A DNA stretch of 64,000 nucleotides from assembly GCF_014656135.1 (NCBI RefSeq), contig NZ_BNBV01000011.1:62001-126000 (forward strand), given 5' to 3'. The position numbers and the translations under genes were made by a program. Source of the stretch: Streptomyces thermodiastaticus. GTDB taxonomy: Bacteria; Actinomycetota; Actinomycetes; Streptomycetales; Streptomycetaceae. Below are positions 9,409-16,788 of the stretch, piece after piece (the stretch's first letter is position 1; every line of letters begins with the position of its first letter). The notes below the pieces were generated by a model, which saw only the letters and a list, made by a program, of their open reading frames with translations, made no database searches and was not told the origin of the DNA.

Positions 9409-10869
9409 TCAGAACGGGAAGCTGCCGCGCCGGTGCCGGACGGAGATCCACTTCAGGGTGGTGAAGGCGTCCACGGTCGACTCGCCGTTCAGCCGGCCGA
9501 TGCCGGAGTGCTTCTCGCCGCCGAAGGGGACGTGCGGCTCGTCGTGGACGGTGCCGTCGTTCACATGGAACATGCCGGTGTCGATGCGCCGGGCGAAGGC
9601 GACGCCGCGCTCGACGTCCGCGGTATGGACCGCGCCGCTCAGGCCGTACGGGGAGTCGTTGACGATCCGGACCGCCTCCTCCTCGCCGTCGAAGGGGACG
9701 AGGAAGACGACCGGGCCGAACACCTCCTGCCGCAGCAGGGGCGAGTCGGCGGGCAGCCCGGTCAGGACGGTCGGCTCGACCAGGTTGTCCCGCACCGAGC
9801 CGTGCACCAGGGCCGTCGCACCGGCGGCGAGCGCCTGCTCGACGGTGGCCGTGACGGCGGCGGCCTGCGCGGAGTTGATCAGCGGGCCGATGACGGTCTC
9901 CGGGTCGCGGGGGTCGCCGCACTTCAGCGACCGCACTCTGGCGACGAACTTCTCGGTGAACTCCTCGGCGACCGAGCACTCCACCAGGACGCGGTTGGCG
10001 GCCATGCAGACCTGGCCCTGGTGGACGAAGCGGCTGAAGACGGCCGCGTCGACGGCGTGGTCGAGGTCGGCGTCGCCGAGGACCACGAGGGCGCTGTTGC
10101 CGCCCAGTTCGAGCACCACGCGCTTGAAGTGCCGGGCGCAGACGGTCGCGACGTGCCGGCCGACGGCGTCGGAGCCGGTGAAGGAGATGACCTTGGGGAC
10201 GGGATGCTCGAGGAAGGCGTCGCCGATCTCGTCGATGTCGGTGACGACGACGTTGAGCAGCCCGGCGGGCAGTCCGGCGTCCTCGAAGATCTTCGCCACC
10301 AGGGTGCCGCCGGTCACGGGCGTGTTCGGGTGCGGCTTGAGCACCACCGCGTTGCCGAGCGCGAGGGCCGGGGCGACCGACTTGAGCGACAGCAGGAAGG
10401 GGAAGTTGAAGGGGCTGATCACGCCGACGACACCGACCGGGACCCGGTAGACGCGGTTCTCCTTGCCTTCGCCCGGGGACGGCAGGACCGTGCCCTGCGG
10501 GCTCAGCGTCAGCCGGGCCGCCTCGCGCAGGAACTCCTTCACGAGGTGCAGCTCGAAGGCGGCCTTGAGCCGGGTGCCGCCCAGCTCGGCGATGATCAGC
10601 TCGGTGATCTCCGGCTCGCGCTCCTCGACCAGCCGCAGCGCCTTCTCCAGCACCTCGCGGCGGGCGTAGGGGCTGCCCGCGGCCCACTCCTGCTGGGCGC
10701 GGGCGGCCGCCCGGTAGGCCTGATCCACCTCGTCGGCCGTGGCTATGGTGATCGCGGCCAGCTTCTCGCCGTCGTACGGGTCGAAGTCGATGAGGTCCCA
10801 GGAGCCGGTGCCCGGACGCCACTCGCCGTCGATGTACTGCTGGGCCAGGTCGGTGAAACAGGTCGGCAT
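9409..10869 (-). CDS. Aldehyde dehydrogenase (benzaldehyde/vanillin dehydrogenase-like)
   Basis: NAD(P)-dependent oxidation of an aldehyde to a carboxylic acid. The 486-residue protein has the catalytic cysteine in GQVCMAANR (about residue 287), the general-base glutamate in LELGGNSAL (about 253), and the PFNFPF and cofactor segments of the superfamily. The cysteine context resembles aromatic aldehyde dehydrogenases; the true substrate cannot be read from sequence. ATG 10869 is preferred to the longer frame because GAGGGGGA lies just upstream. It ends just before the tipA promoter, with no sign of a shared pathway. Confidence 0.9.
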   Translation of the reverse strand: MPTCFTDLAQQYIDGEWRPGTGSWDLIDFDPYDGEKLAAITIATADEVDQAYRAAARAQQEWAAGSPYARREVLEKALRLVEEREPEITELIIAELGGTRLKAAFELHLVKEFLREAARLTLSPQGTVLPSPGEGKENRVYRVPVGVVGVISPFNFPFLLSLKSVAPALALGNAVVLKPHPNTPVTGGTLVAKIFEDAGLPAGLLNVVVTDIDEIGDAFLEHPVPKVISFTGSDAVGRHVATVCARHFKRVVLELGGNSALVVLGDADLDHAVDAAVFSRFVHQGQVCMAANRVLVECSVAEEFTEKFVARVRSLKCGDPRDPETVIGPLINSAQAAAVTATVEQALAAGATALVHGSVRDNLVEPTVLTGLPADSPLLRQEVFGPVVFLVPFDGEEEAVRIVNDSPYGLSGAVHTADVERGVAFARRIDTGMFHVNDGTVHDEPHVPFGGEKHSGIGRLNGESTVDAFTTLKWISVRHRRGSFPF

Positions 10870-10958
10870 GTGTTCCCCCTCGCATCCCGGGCTCGCGGTG
10901 GCCGATCGGGCCGTCATCGTACGTGCGAGCGACGGGAGTTGGGGGATCTTGGCCGGTT

Positions 10959-11819
10959 TCAGGAGAGCTGCAGCAGCCCGCGCAGCAGGTCGCGGCTCTC
11001 CTTGGGTCCGGGGCTGTCGCGCTGCAGTTCCGTGAGCGCCTTCTCGTACTGGGCGACGTCCTCGGGCTTGTCCAGGTACAGGGCGCTGGTCAGCTGCTCG
11101 ACGTAGACGATGTCGGCCAGATCGGACTCGGGGAAGCTCAGGAGGGTGAAGGCGCCGGACTCGCCGGAATGGCCGCCGAAGCTGAACGGCATGACCTGCA
11201 GCCGCACATTGGGCCGCTCGGACATCTCGATCAGATGCTGCAACTGGCCGCGCATCACCTCACGGTCGCCATAGGGCCGGCGCAGGGCGGCCTCGTCCAG
11301 GACGATGTGCAGCTCGGGCGCATGCTCGGACACGAGGTACTTCTGCCGCTCCAGCCGCAGGGCCACCCGCCGCTCCACATCGGCCTCGCCGGCGTCCCGC
11401 ATGCCGCGCCGGACGACCGCGCGGGCGTACTCCTCGGTCTGCAGCAGCCCGTGCACGAACTGCACCTCGTAGACGCGGATCAGCGAGGCGGCGCCTTCCA
11501 GGCCCACGTAGGTGGGGAACCAGCTGGGCAGGACGTCGGAGTAACTGTGCCACCAGCCGGCGAGGTTGGCCTCCTTGACCAGGGACAGCAGCGCGGCGCG
11601 CTCCGCCTCGTCCGTGACGCCGTAGAGCGTCAGCAGGTCCTCCACGTCCCGGGTCTTGAAGCTCACCCGGCCCAGCTCCATCCGGCTGATCTTCGATTCC
11701 GAGGCGCGGATCGCGTATCCCGCCGCCTCCCGGGTGATCCCCCGCGCTTCCCGCAGTCGCCTGAGTTGCGCGCCGAGCAGCATCCGCCGCACCACCGATC
11801 CTGACTCTCCCGCGCTCAC
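10959..11819 (-). CDS. WhiJ-like helix-turn-helix regulator (XRE plus DUF5753)
   Basis: A 286-residue protein with an N-terminal XRE helix-turn-helix (about residues 12-70, LRRLREARGITREAAGYAIR then SKISRMELGR) and a C-terminal DUF5753 domain (about 95-280, with VQFVHGLLQTEEYARAV and LHIVLDEAALRR). This is the architecture of Streptomyces WhiJ-type regulators, which act with a DUF397 protein encoded nearby. Both expected partners are here: an RsbW-like ATPase (12157-12672) and a DUF397 gene (12767-13036). Such trios influence development and antibiotic production; the target genes are unknown. It is divergent from the ATPase gene. Confidence 0.88.
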   Translation of the reverse strand: MSAGESGSVVRRMLLGAQLRRLREARGITREAAGYAIRASESKISRMELGRVSFKTRDVEDLLTLYGVTDEAERAALLSLVKEANLAGWWHSYSDVLPSWFPTYVGLEGAASLIRVYEVQFVHGLLQTEEYARAVVRRGMRDAGEADVERRVALRLERQKYLVSEHAPELHIVLDEAALRRPYGDREVMRGQLQHLIEMSERPNVRLQVMPFSFGGHSGESGAFTLLSFPESDLADIVYVEQLTSALYLDKPEDVAQYEKALTELQRDSPGPKESRDLLRGLLQLS

Positions 11820-12156
11820 GTCCGTCAGCCTCCCCGACTCCTTCGAACGCCGAAGTCTGCCACCAAATCACTCCGAGCAGTACTCGACCGGTTACAGATC
11901 CGCAGGCCCGCGGGCACCGCCCTCGGGCCCCCGAAACGCACGGCGACGGCGGGACGGGCGGCCCGGGGCAGGCGTACGGGCGGACGAGAAGACGGCGGAA
12001 AATGACTCATAAGCGGTACGGGAAGCCGCATTCCGGTCTCGTGCACGTGCATCTGCTCTTGCGTCCGCCCGGTGCTTCCGAAACCATGGTTCCCGCACCA
12101 CCGCTCCATCGCAACGATCTGCTTCGCAACGACCGCGATACCCGGGAGTGCCTCGC
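11820..12156. promoter_or_regulatory. Divergent promoter region of the whiJ-type locus
   Basis: 337 bases without a supported gene between the WhiJ-like gene (minus) and the ATPase gene (plus). Part of it (about 11850-11900) is less GC-rich than its surroundings. It holds the element CGTGCACGTGCATCTGC at 12040-12056, 100 bases before the ATPase start, repeated with one mismatch upstream of the DUF397 gene. Confidence 0.6.
12040..12056 (+). promoter_or_regulatory. Shared 17-base element, copy 1 (upstream of ATPase gene)
   Basis: CGTGCACGTGCATCTGC, whose core TGCACGTGCA is a perfect 10-base palindrome. It points toward the ATPase gene 100 bases downstream. A copy with one mismatch lies 93 bases upstream of the DUF397 gene in the same orientation relative to that gene. 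Likely a binding site for one regulator controlling both. Confidence 0.55.
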
Positions 12157-12672
12157 ATGGGGACGAATGGATCGACCATGCTCGAGCCGTCACGGCAGGG
12201 CCTTCCGCCACTGGATCCCGCGGCGGTGTCCGACGCCGCCTGCTGCGCCCTTTCCGCCGGTCACGAGGCGGTGCCCGAGGCCCGGCACTTCACCCGGGGC
12301 ACGCTCGACGCCTGGGGCCTCGCGGAACGCTTCGACGACGTCTGCCTGGTGGTCTCGGAGCTGGTCACCAACGCCCTGCGGCACGCGCTGCCGGCGGTGC
12401 GCTCCCACGGGCCGGCCCCCGACCCCGGCCCTGCGATACGGCTGCATCTGATGCGCTGGACCGGGCGCCTGGTGTGCGCGGTGCGCGACCCCAGCCGGGA
12501 CCACCCCGTCGTCAGGGACGCGGACGCCCTGCCCGACGACCGGGCCGAGTCGGGCCGCGGGCTGTTCCTCATCGCGTCCTTCAGCGACGGCTGGGGCTGG
12601 CATCCGCTCGCGGGCACGCTCGGCGGCAAGGTCGTCTGGGCCCAGTTCCGGCTGGCGGACGAGGGCGGCTAG
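12157..12672 (+). CDS. RsbW-like ATP-binding protein (HATPase_c)
   Basis: A 171-residue protein of the anti-sigma/serine kinase-like GHKL class common in Streptomyces. It has the N box VVSELVTNALRHAL with the magnesium-binding Asn, a middle segment LVCAVRDPSRDHPV in the place of the usual D-x-G box, and the G box AESGRGLFLIASFSDGWGW. It has no partner anti-anti-sigma gene beside it; instead it lies between a WhiJ-like regulator and a DUF397 gene, the usual setting for this subfamily. ATG 12157 has GGGAG eight bases upstream; a later ATG at 12178 is possible. Kinase or anti-sigma activity is not shown by sequence alone. Confidence 0.85.
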   Translation: MGTNGSTMLEPSRQGLPPLDPAAVSDAACCALSAGHEAVPEARHFTRGTLDAWGLAERFDDVCLVVSELVTNALRHALPAVRSHGPAPDPGPAIRLHLMRWTGRLVCAVRDPSRDHPVVRDADALPDDRAESGRGLFLIASFSDGWGWHPLAGTLGGKVVWAQFRLADEGG

Positions 12673-12766
12673 CGCGCACCGATGCGCCGGGGACGAACGA
12701 CGTCCTGGCGCTACGCGCGTCACACCACCGGCGCCCCGGCGGCACCGCATCGCCGGTGACGCAGGG

Positions 12767-13036
12767 TCAGCCGGCCACCAGGTGGTCGAACTCGCCGTCC
12801 TTCGCACCACGCAGCATCGCCTCGATCTCCGCGCGGGTGTAGACCAGGGCCGGGCCCTCCGGGAAGCGCGAGTTGCGCACCGCCACCTCACCGCCCGGCA
12901 ACCGGGCGAACTCCACGCAGGAACCCTGGGAGTTGCTGTACCGGCTCTTGTGCCAGGAGACCCCGCGCAGCTGCGTGGCCGCCATGCCGTTGTACACGCC
13001 GCACTCCCCGTACCCGCCGTCGACGTCGTGGTCCAC
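12767..13036 (-). CDS. DUF397 protein, WhiJ partner type
   Basis: An 89-residue protein with the DUF397 signature WHKSRYSNSQGSCVEFARLPGGEVAVRN (given here as WHKSRYSNSQG followed by CVEFARL and VAVRNSRFP) and a C-terminus ending FDHLVAG. DUF397 proteins are small partners of DUF5753 helix-turn-helix regulators and are thought to relieve or modulate their DNA binding. GTG 13036 is supported by GAGGAG seven bases upstream. It is convergent with the ATPase gene and has its own promoter region carrying copy 2 of the shared 17-base element. Confidence 0.88.
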   Translation of the reverse strand: MDHDVDGGYGECGVYNGMAATQLRGVSWHKSRYSNSQGSCVEFARLPGGEVAVRNSRFPEGPALVYTRAEIEAMLRGAKDGEFDHLVAG

Positions 13037-13371
13037 AGGTCGCTCCTCGATGGTGCACTGGCTGTGTGGCCATGGATGCGTTGGTCAACTGCGCCTCGGA
13101 TCATAACTGGTTCATGTGCAACTGCTCAGGCATATGCACGTGCACGCCGCCGGGCGACGAGGCGCGACCACCCGGGTGACGAGGCGCGACACCACCCGGG
13201 TGACGACAGGATGTGACACGTCTTCGACCGATCGGCTACCCGGCTTCTGCCCCGGAACGCACCGGCAAGTGGGCGGGTCTCCCACCGCCTCCCCGCGCCG
13301 CCTGCTCACTGGTAGCTTGCCGGCGACCGGCCGGCCGCCGGGGGCCGCCGCTTCCGACAGGGAGGCTCGCA
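13037..13371. promoter_or_regulatory. Divergent promoter region between DUF397 gene and lipoprotein gene
   Basis: 335 bases without a supported gene. Contents: copy 2 of the 17-base element (13130-13146), a TATGAT hexamer on the minus strand nearer the DUF397 gene, and two copies 24 bases apart of the palindrome CACCCGGGTG (13169-13178 and 13193-13202) within a direct repeat GACGAGGCGCGAC. The paired CACCCGGGTG sites could be operators for the plus-strand lipoprotein gene. Confidence 0.5.
13130..13146 (-). promoter_or_regulatory. Shared 17-base element, copy 2 (upstream of DUF397 gene)
   Basis: On the minus strand CGTGCACGTGCATATGC, differing at one base from the copy at 12040-12056. It lies 93 bases before the DUF397 start in the same orientation relative to its gene. 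Confidence 0.55.
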
Positions 13372-13935
13372 GTGACCACGGCAACGACGGAATCGGGCGC
13401 ACAGCGGACGCCGGACGCCGCGGCGTCGGGCACGACGGCGCGGACGGCGGCAGGGATCGCGGCCGTCGCGCTGGCGGGCACGCTCGTCCTGACGGCGTGC
13501 GACAGCGGCAGCCCGGATCCGGGGACGTCCCGCTCCGGCGCACCGTCCGCCTCCGCCTCCCCGCACAGCGCCTCTCGGGCGCCCGGTGCGTCGCCGGGAT
13601 CCGGCGGCGGCACGCACGCCGGTGATGCTCCGGCGGTGGACGGCAGCTGGCTGACCACCCGTGACGGCGCCATGGTGGTGCTGACGGTGGAGGGCGGCCG
13701 GGCGGCTCTGTTCGCGACGGACCGGACCATGTGCTCGGGCACCGCGCAGGAGCGGGACGGCAAGCGGCTCGTCCGGCTGACCGGCTGCGGCAAACGCACC
13801 TTCGGCACGGTGGACTCGGTCAACACGACCACGCTGCGGGTGACCTGGGAGGGTGGACTCGGCACGGAGACGTGCACCAGGTCCGACGGCGGAGCGCTAC
13901 CGTCGGGGCTGCCCACGGCGAGCCTCGGCTCCTGA
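13372..13935 (+). CDS. Putative lipoprotein, Ser/Ala/Pro-rich linker
   Basis: A 187-residue protein. A hydrophobic segment AGIAAVALAGTLVLTAC ends in a lipobox (LTAC), so it is probably lipidated and anchored on the outer face of the membrane. A Ser/Ala/Pro-rich spacer of about 50 residues leads to a small domain beginning VDGSWLTTRDGAMVVLTVEGG, with two cysteines (MCSGTA, TGCGKR) that may pair. The end domain could be a small beta-barrel; I do not recognise the family. GTG 13372 has AGGGAGG six bases upstream; the longer frame from 13213 has no such support. A second lipoprotein gene follows on the same strand. Confidence 0.75.
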   Translation: MTTATTESGAQRTPDAAASGTTARTAAGIAAVALAGTLVLTACDSGSPDPGTSRSGAPSASASPHSASRAPGASPGSGGGTHAGDAPAVDGSWLTTRDGAMVVLTVEGGRAALFATDRTMCSGTAQERDGKRLVRLTGCGKRTFGTVDSVNTTTLRVTWEGGLGTETCTRSDGGALPSGLPTASLGS

Positions 13936-14036
13936 CGTTCGTACAAGGCCGGTGCCGGTGGCGGCGCGGGCAACCGCGCCGCGCGCTCGTACGTGATGAG
14001 CTCCGAGCATCGTCACGACCCAAGGAACTCCCGCTC

Positions 14037-14576
14037 ATGCGTGCCCTCCCGATCCGCGTCGCCGCCCTCGCCACGGCCCTGGCACTGACCGCCTGCGGCC
14101 ACGGCGGCGGCACCGAGGACAGCCACCGCGACACCGGCAGCAAGAACGCCGACGTCGCCGCCTGCCGCCTCGGCGACGTCACCCTGACAATCGGACCGGT
14201 CAGTGCCGCGCCCGCCGCCGGCGACACCGGCCAGGTGCCCGTGACCCTGACCAACCGGGGCGCCCGGTGCGCCCTGCGCGGCTTCCCGGTCGTTCGGCTG
14301 GGAACCGGGACCACGACCCGGGCCGTACCGGCCGACCGCACCAGCACGCCGCAGGATCTGCCCCTCGCCACGGGCGACGCCGCCCTGTTCACCCTCACCT
14401 ATGTGCGGGGGCGTGAGGGGGACGGGACGAGCCTGCCGGCCACCTCGCTGACGGTCGCACTGCCCGGGACGAAGGACGGCACGTCCTTCCCCTGGTCCTA
14501 CGGGCCGGTGGGGGCCACGGCGACCACGGGCACACCGGACGCGTCGGTGACGGCGTTCCAGCAGGCCGGGGACTGA
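14037..14576 (+). CDS. DUF4232-type lipoprotein
   Basis: A 179-residue protein with signal sequence MRALPIRVAALATALALTAC ending in a lipobox, then a domain matching the actinobacterial DUF4232 pattern: CRLGDVTLTIGP near the start, VTLTNRGARCALRGFPVVRL in the middle, and a C-terminal beta-rich part. DUF4232 proteins are secreted or membrane-anchored and of unknown function; the fold is probably an immunoglobulin-like sandwich. The cysteine pair suggests a disulfide. The start at 14037 follows AAGGA. It lies about 100 bases after the previous lipoprotein gene, possibly one transcript. Confidence 0.8.
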   Translation: MRALPIRVAALATALALTACGHGGGTEDSHRDTGSKNADVAACRLGDVTLTIGPVSAAPAAGDTGQVPVTLTNRGARCALRGFPVVRLGTGTTTRAVPADRTSTPQDLPLATGDAALFTLTYVRGREGDGTSLPATSLTVALPGTKDGTSFPWSYGPVGATATTGTPDASVTAFQQAGD

Positions 14577-14631
14577 CCCGTCGCGCGGGCACGGGTCCTG
14601 CTCCGGCGGCCGGCACTGCGCCGTCCGTGCC

Positions 14632-15792
14632 CTACTCCAGCGGCCGGCACTCCGTCATCCGTGCCCGGTCGGCGGCCTCGGCGCCCTGAGCCCAGCCGGC
14701 CGCGTCGCTCACCCCGCGCAGACGGGTGGTGGTCGTCTCGGGGAACATGCGCTCCACCCGGCCGGCGACCGCGACGTCCCGGCTCGCCAGCACCGGAAGC
14801 AGATCCCGCGTCACCTGACTCTCGGCGGCGGCCGCGAGACGGGTGCCGACGCGGTGGGCGTAGGCGGCGAGGAAGGACTGCCGGAAGGTCTTCGTGCGTC
14901 TGCGTCCGCCGGCCCGCTGGGCGGCCTCGGCCTTGGTCATCGCCGTCGTCGCCTGCACCAGGAGCGAGGTGTACAGCAGTTCCACGGCCTCCAGGTCGGC
15001 CTCGAAGCCGACGACGGTGGAGAAGCCGAGGGCTTCGTGCCACACGGCGCGGCAGTGGTTGGCCGTGGCGACCGCGTCCAGCAGGACGGCCTTGGCCTGT
15101 TCGTAGGGCGGATCGACGCCGATCCGGCAGGCACCGGGCACGTCCGGGGACGGGTCCTGCGCGGCGAGCCGTGCCTCGTCGACACTGTGCCGTGCCATCA
15201 GCTCCTGCGCCTTGGCGCTCAGCGCCTCCGCCTCCTGTGGATACCCGGTCGCCTCGGCCTTGGCGAGCAACGCCCGTATGCGGCCCAGCACACGCGACTC
15301 GCCGTGCGCGGCGGCCCGCCGTCCGGCCGGGCCGGGGGCGTCCAGCGGTTCGAGGACGGGCAGCCGCAGCAGCAGCCGGTACAGCTGAAGGACGGCGGTG
15401 GCGTGCGTGAACCGGTCCGTCCGGGCGGGCGCCCGGCCGGAGGACTCCAGCAGCCGGCCGGTCTCGTCGAGCTGCCTGGTCCAGCGCCGCCCGCGGGGCC
15501 GGTCGGCGGCGGCCTGCGCGCGGATCAGCTCCGCCGCCAGGCGCACGTGCGGCTCGTCCAGCTCGCGTCGCACCAGGCGCAGGACATCGGCCGGCTCCCA
15601 CCCCCGCCGCCAGGCGGCCGCCACCAGCTCCTCACCGCGCCGGGCCAGCTCGGCTTCGGCGGCCGGGTCGGCGGCGAGCAGGGAGGCACCCGTGTCGAGC
15701 GCGGTGTCGTCGGCGGTGTGGAGCGCGGCCGCGAAGGCGCGGTCGACGGTGCCGGCCGCACCGGACGGGCCGGAGGTGCTGGTCGTGGTCAC
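14632..15792 (-). CDS. DUF2786 domain protein
   Basis: A 386-residue soluble protein. The central part RVLGRIRALLAKAEATGYPQ followed by EAEALSAKAQELMARHSVDEA is the DUF2786 signature. The C-terminal half (residues about 215-340) resembles the domain that usually follows it (NHCRAVWHEALGFSTVVGFE; TKTFRQSFLAAYAHRVGTRL). Function is unknown for the family. The start is uncertain: GTG 15792 is chosen because the protein then begins VTTTSTSG, but no ribosome site is visible. It is divergent from the Clp-N-domain gene, with 156 bases between. Confidence 0.8.
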   Translation of the reverse strand: MTTTSTSGPSGAAGTVDRAFAAALHTADDTALDTGASLLAADPAAEAELARRGEELVAAAWRRGWEPADVLRLVRRELDEPHVRLAAELIRAQAAADRPRGRRWTRQLDETGRLLESSGRAPARTDRFTHATAVLQLYRLLLRLPVLEPLDAPGPAGRRAAAHGESRVLGRIRALLAKAEATGYPQEAEALSAKAQELMARHSVDEARLAAQDPSPDVPGACRIGVDPPYEQAKAVLLDAVATANHCRAVWHEALGFSTVVGFEADLEAVELLYTSLLVQATTAMTKAEAAQRAGGRRRTKTFRQSFLAAYAHRVGTRLAAAAESQVTRDLLPVLASRDVAVAGRVERMFPETTTTRLRGVSDAAGWAQGAEAADRARMTECRPLE

Positions 15793-15899
15793 GCACCGAT
15801 CGTGCCACGACCGGCCGCGCGACCCCGGCCGCATCCACAGCCTGTGGACAACGCACCCCGCACTCTCCTCTCACCCCTCGGCCACCGCACCCCGGCAAC

Positions 15900-15918
15900 T
15901 GTCAACCGGCGGTTGACA
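15900..15918. promoter_or_regulatory. Operator-like palindrome 1 before the Clp-N gene
   Basis: TGTCAACCGGCGGTTGACA, a perfect 9+1+9 palindrome. Its right arm contains the TTGACA that fits the -35 of the downstream promoter. A related site begins 28 bases further on, and the longer direct repeat CAACTGTCAACC is shared by both. Confidence 0.7.
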
Positions 15919-15949
15919 CCCCCCAACTGTCAACCTACGGTTGTCAGCA
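15912..15949 (+). promoter_or_regulatory. Leaderless promoter of the Clp-N gene
   Basis: -35 TTGACA (15912-15917), an 18-base spacer, -10 TACGGT (15936-15941), and the predicted start site seven to eight bases on, at or beside the A of ATG 15949. No ribosome site exists before the ATG, which fits leaderless translation. Palindrome 1 covers the -35 and palindrome 2 covers the -10, so a bound repressor would block polymerase at both. Confidence 0.65.
15928..15946. promoter_or_regulatory. Operator-like palindrome 2 before the Clp-N gene
   Basis: TGTCAACCTACGGTTGTCA, matching palindrome 1 at 16 of 19 positions and overlapping the -10 hexamer. It ends two bases before the start codon. Confidence 0.65.
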
Positions 15950-16740
15950 TGACGAACCTCACCTTCAGGTCGTCCATCCGTCTCGACGACCTCATCAACG
16001 CGATCAAGAAGGCCCACCAAGAACCGCTCGAGCAGCTGCAGGACGCGGTGCTCGCCGCCGAGCACCTCGGCGAGCTGGCCGATCACCTCATCGGGCACTT
16101 CGTGGACCAGGCGCGGCGCTCCGGCGCGTCCTGGACCGACATCGGCAGGAGCATGGGCGTCACCCGGCAGGCCGCACAGAAGCGGTTCGTGCCGAAGGAG
16201 TCCACCGATCTCGACCCCAGCCAGGGCTTCAACCGCTACACGCCGCGCGCCCGCAAGGTCGTGATGGCCGCCCACGACGCCGCCAAGGCCGCCCGGAACT
16301 CCGAGGGCCTGCCGGTGCACCTCGTCCTCGGGCTGCTGACCGAGCCGGAGGCCCTGGCCGCGAAGGCGATCCAGCACCTGGGCGTCACCCTGGAGGCGGT
16401 CCGTGAGGCCGCCACCGCCGCCCTGCCGCCGTCGTCCCCCGACGCCCCGGAGCTGATCCCCTACGGCCCGGCCGCCAAGAAGGCCCTCGAACTCACCTTC
16501 CGCGAGGCCCTGCGCCTCGGCCACAACTACATCGGCACCGAGCACATCCTGCTGGCGCTGCTGGAGCAGGAGAACGGCGAAGGCCTGCTGAGCGGGCTGG
16601 GCCTGGACAAGGCCCGGGTCGAGGAGTACGTCACCACGACGCTGGCGGCCCTCCTGGAGGACTCCTCGCCCCAGGAGACGGCACCGCGACCGGACGGGAC
16701 GGCGGACGGAGGGACGGCACAGGAGCCCGAGGGCGCCTGA
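15949..16740 (+). CDS. Clp N-terminal domain protein with helix-turn-helix-like segment
   Basis: A 263-residue protein without an AAA+ ATPase. Residues 1-80 are helical and end in DIGRSMGVTRQAAQKRF, which looks like a helix-turn-helix. Residues about 90-225 contain paired Clp-N repeats (FNRYTPRARKVVMAAHDAAK; GHNYIGTEHILLALLEQENG), the substrate/adaptor domain of ClpC. The tail is acidic and Pro/Gly-rich. Clp-N-only proteins may act as adaptors or sensors for Clp proteases, and the putative DNA-binding part suggests autoregulation through the twin palindromes; both are inference. ATG 15949 fits the leaderless promoter exactly. The DNA polymerase gene follows on the same strand. Confidence 0.85.
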   Translation: MTNLTFRSSIRLDDLINAIKKAHQEPLEQLQDAVLAAEHLGELADHLIGHFVDQARRSGASWTDIGRSMGVTRQAAQKRFVPKESTDLDPSQGFNRYTPRARKVVMAAHDAAKAARNSEGLPVHLVLGLLTEPEALAAKAIQHLGVTLEAVREAATAALPPSSPDAPELIPYGPAAKKALELTFREALRLGHNYIGTEHILLALLEQENGEGLLSGLGLDKARVEEYVTTTLAALLEDSSPQETAPRPDGTADGGTAQEPEGA

Positions 16741-16788
16741 CGTTCCGTGTCCGGCCGGATGTCAGACCCTGCTGCAAGACTCGTACGC

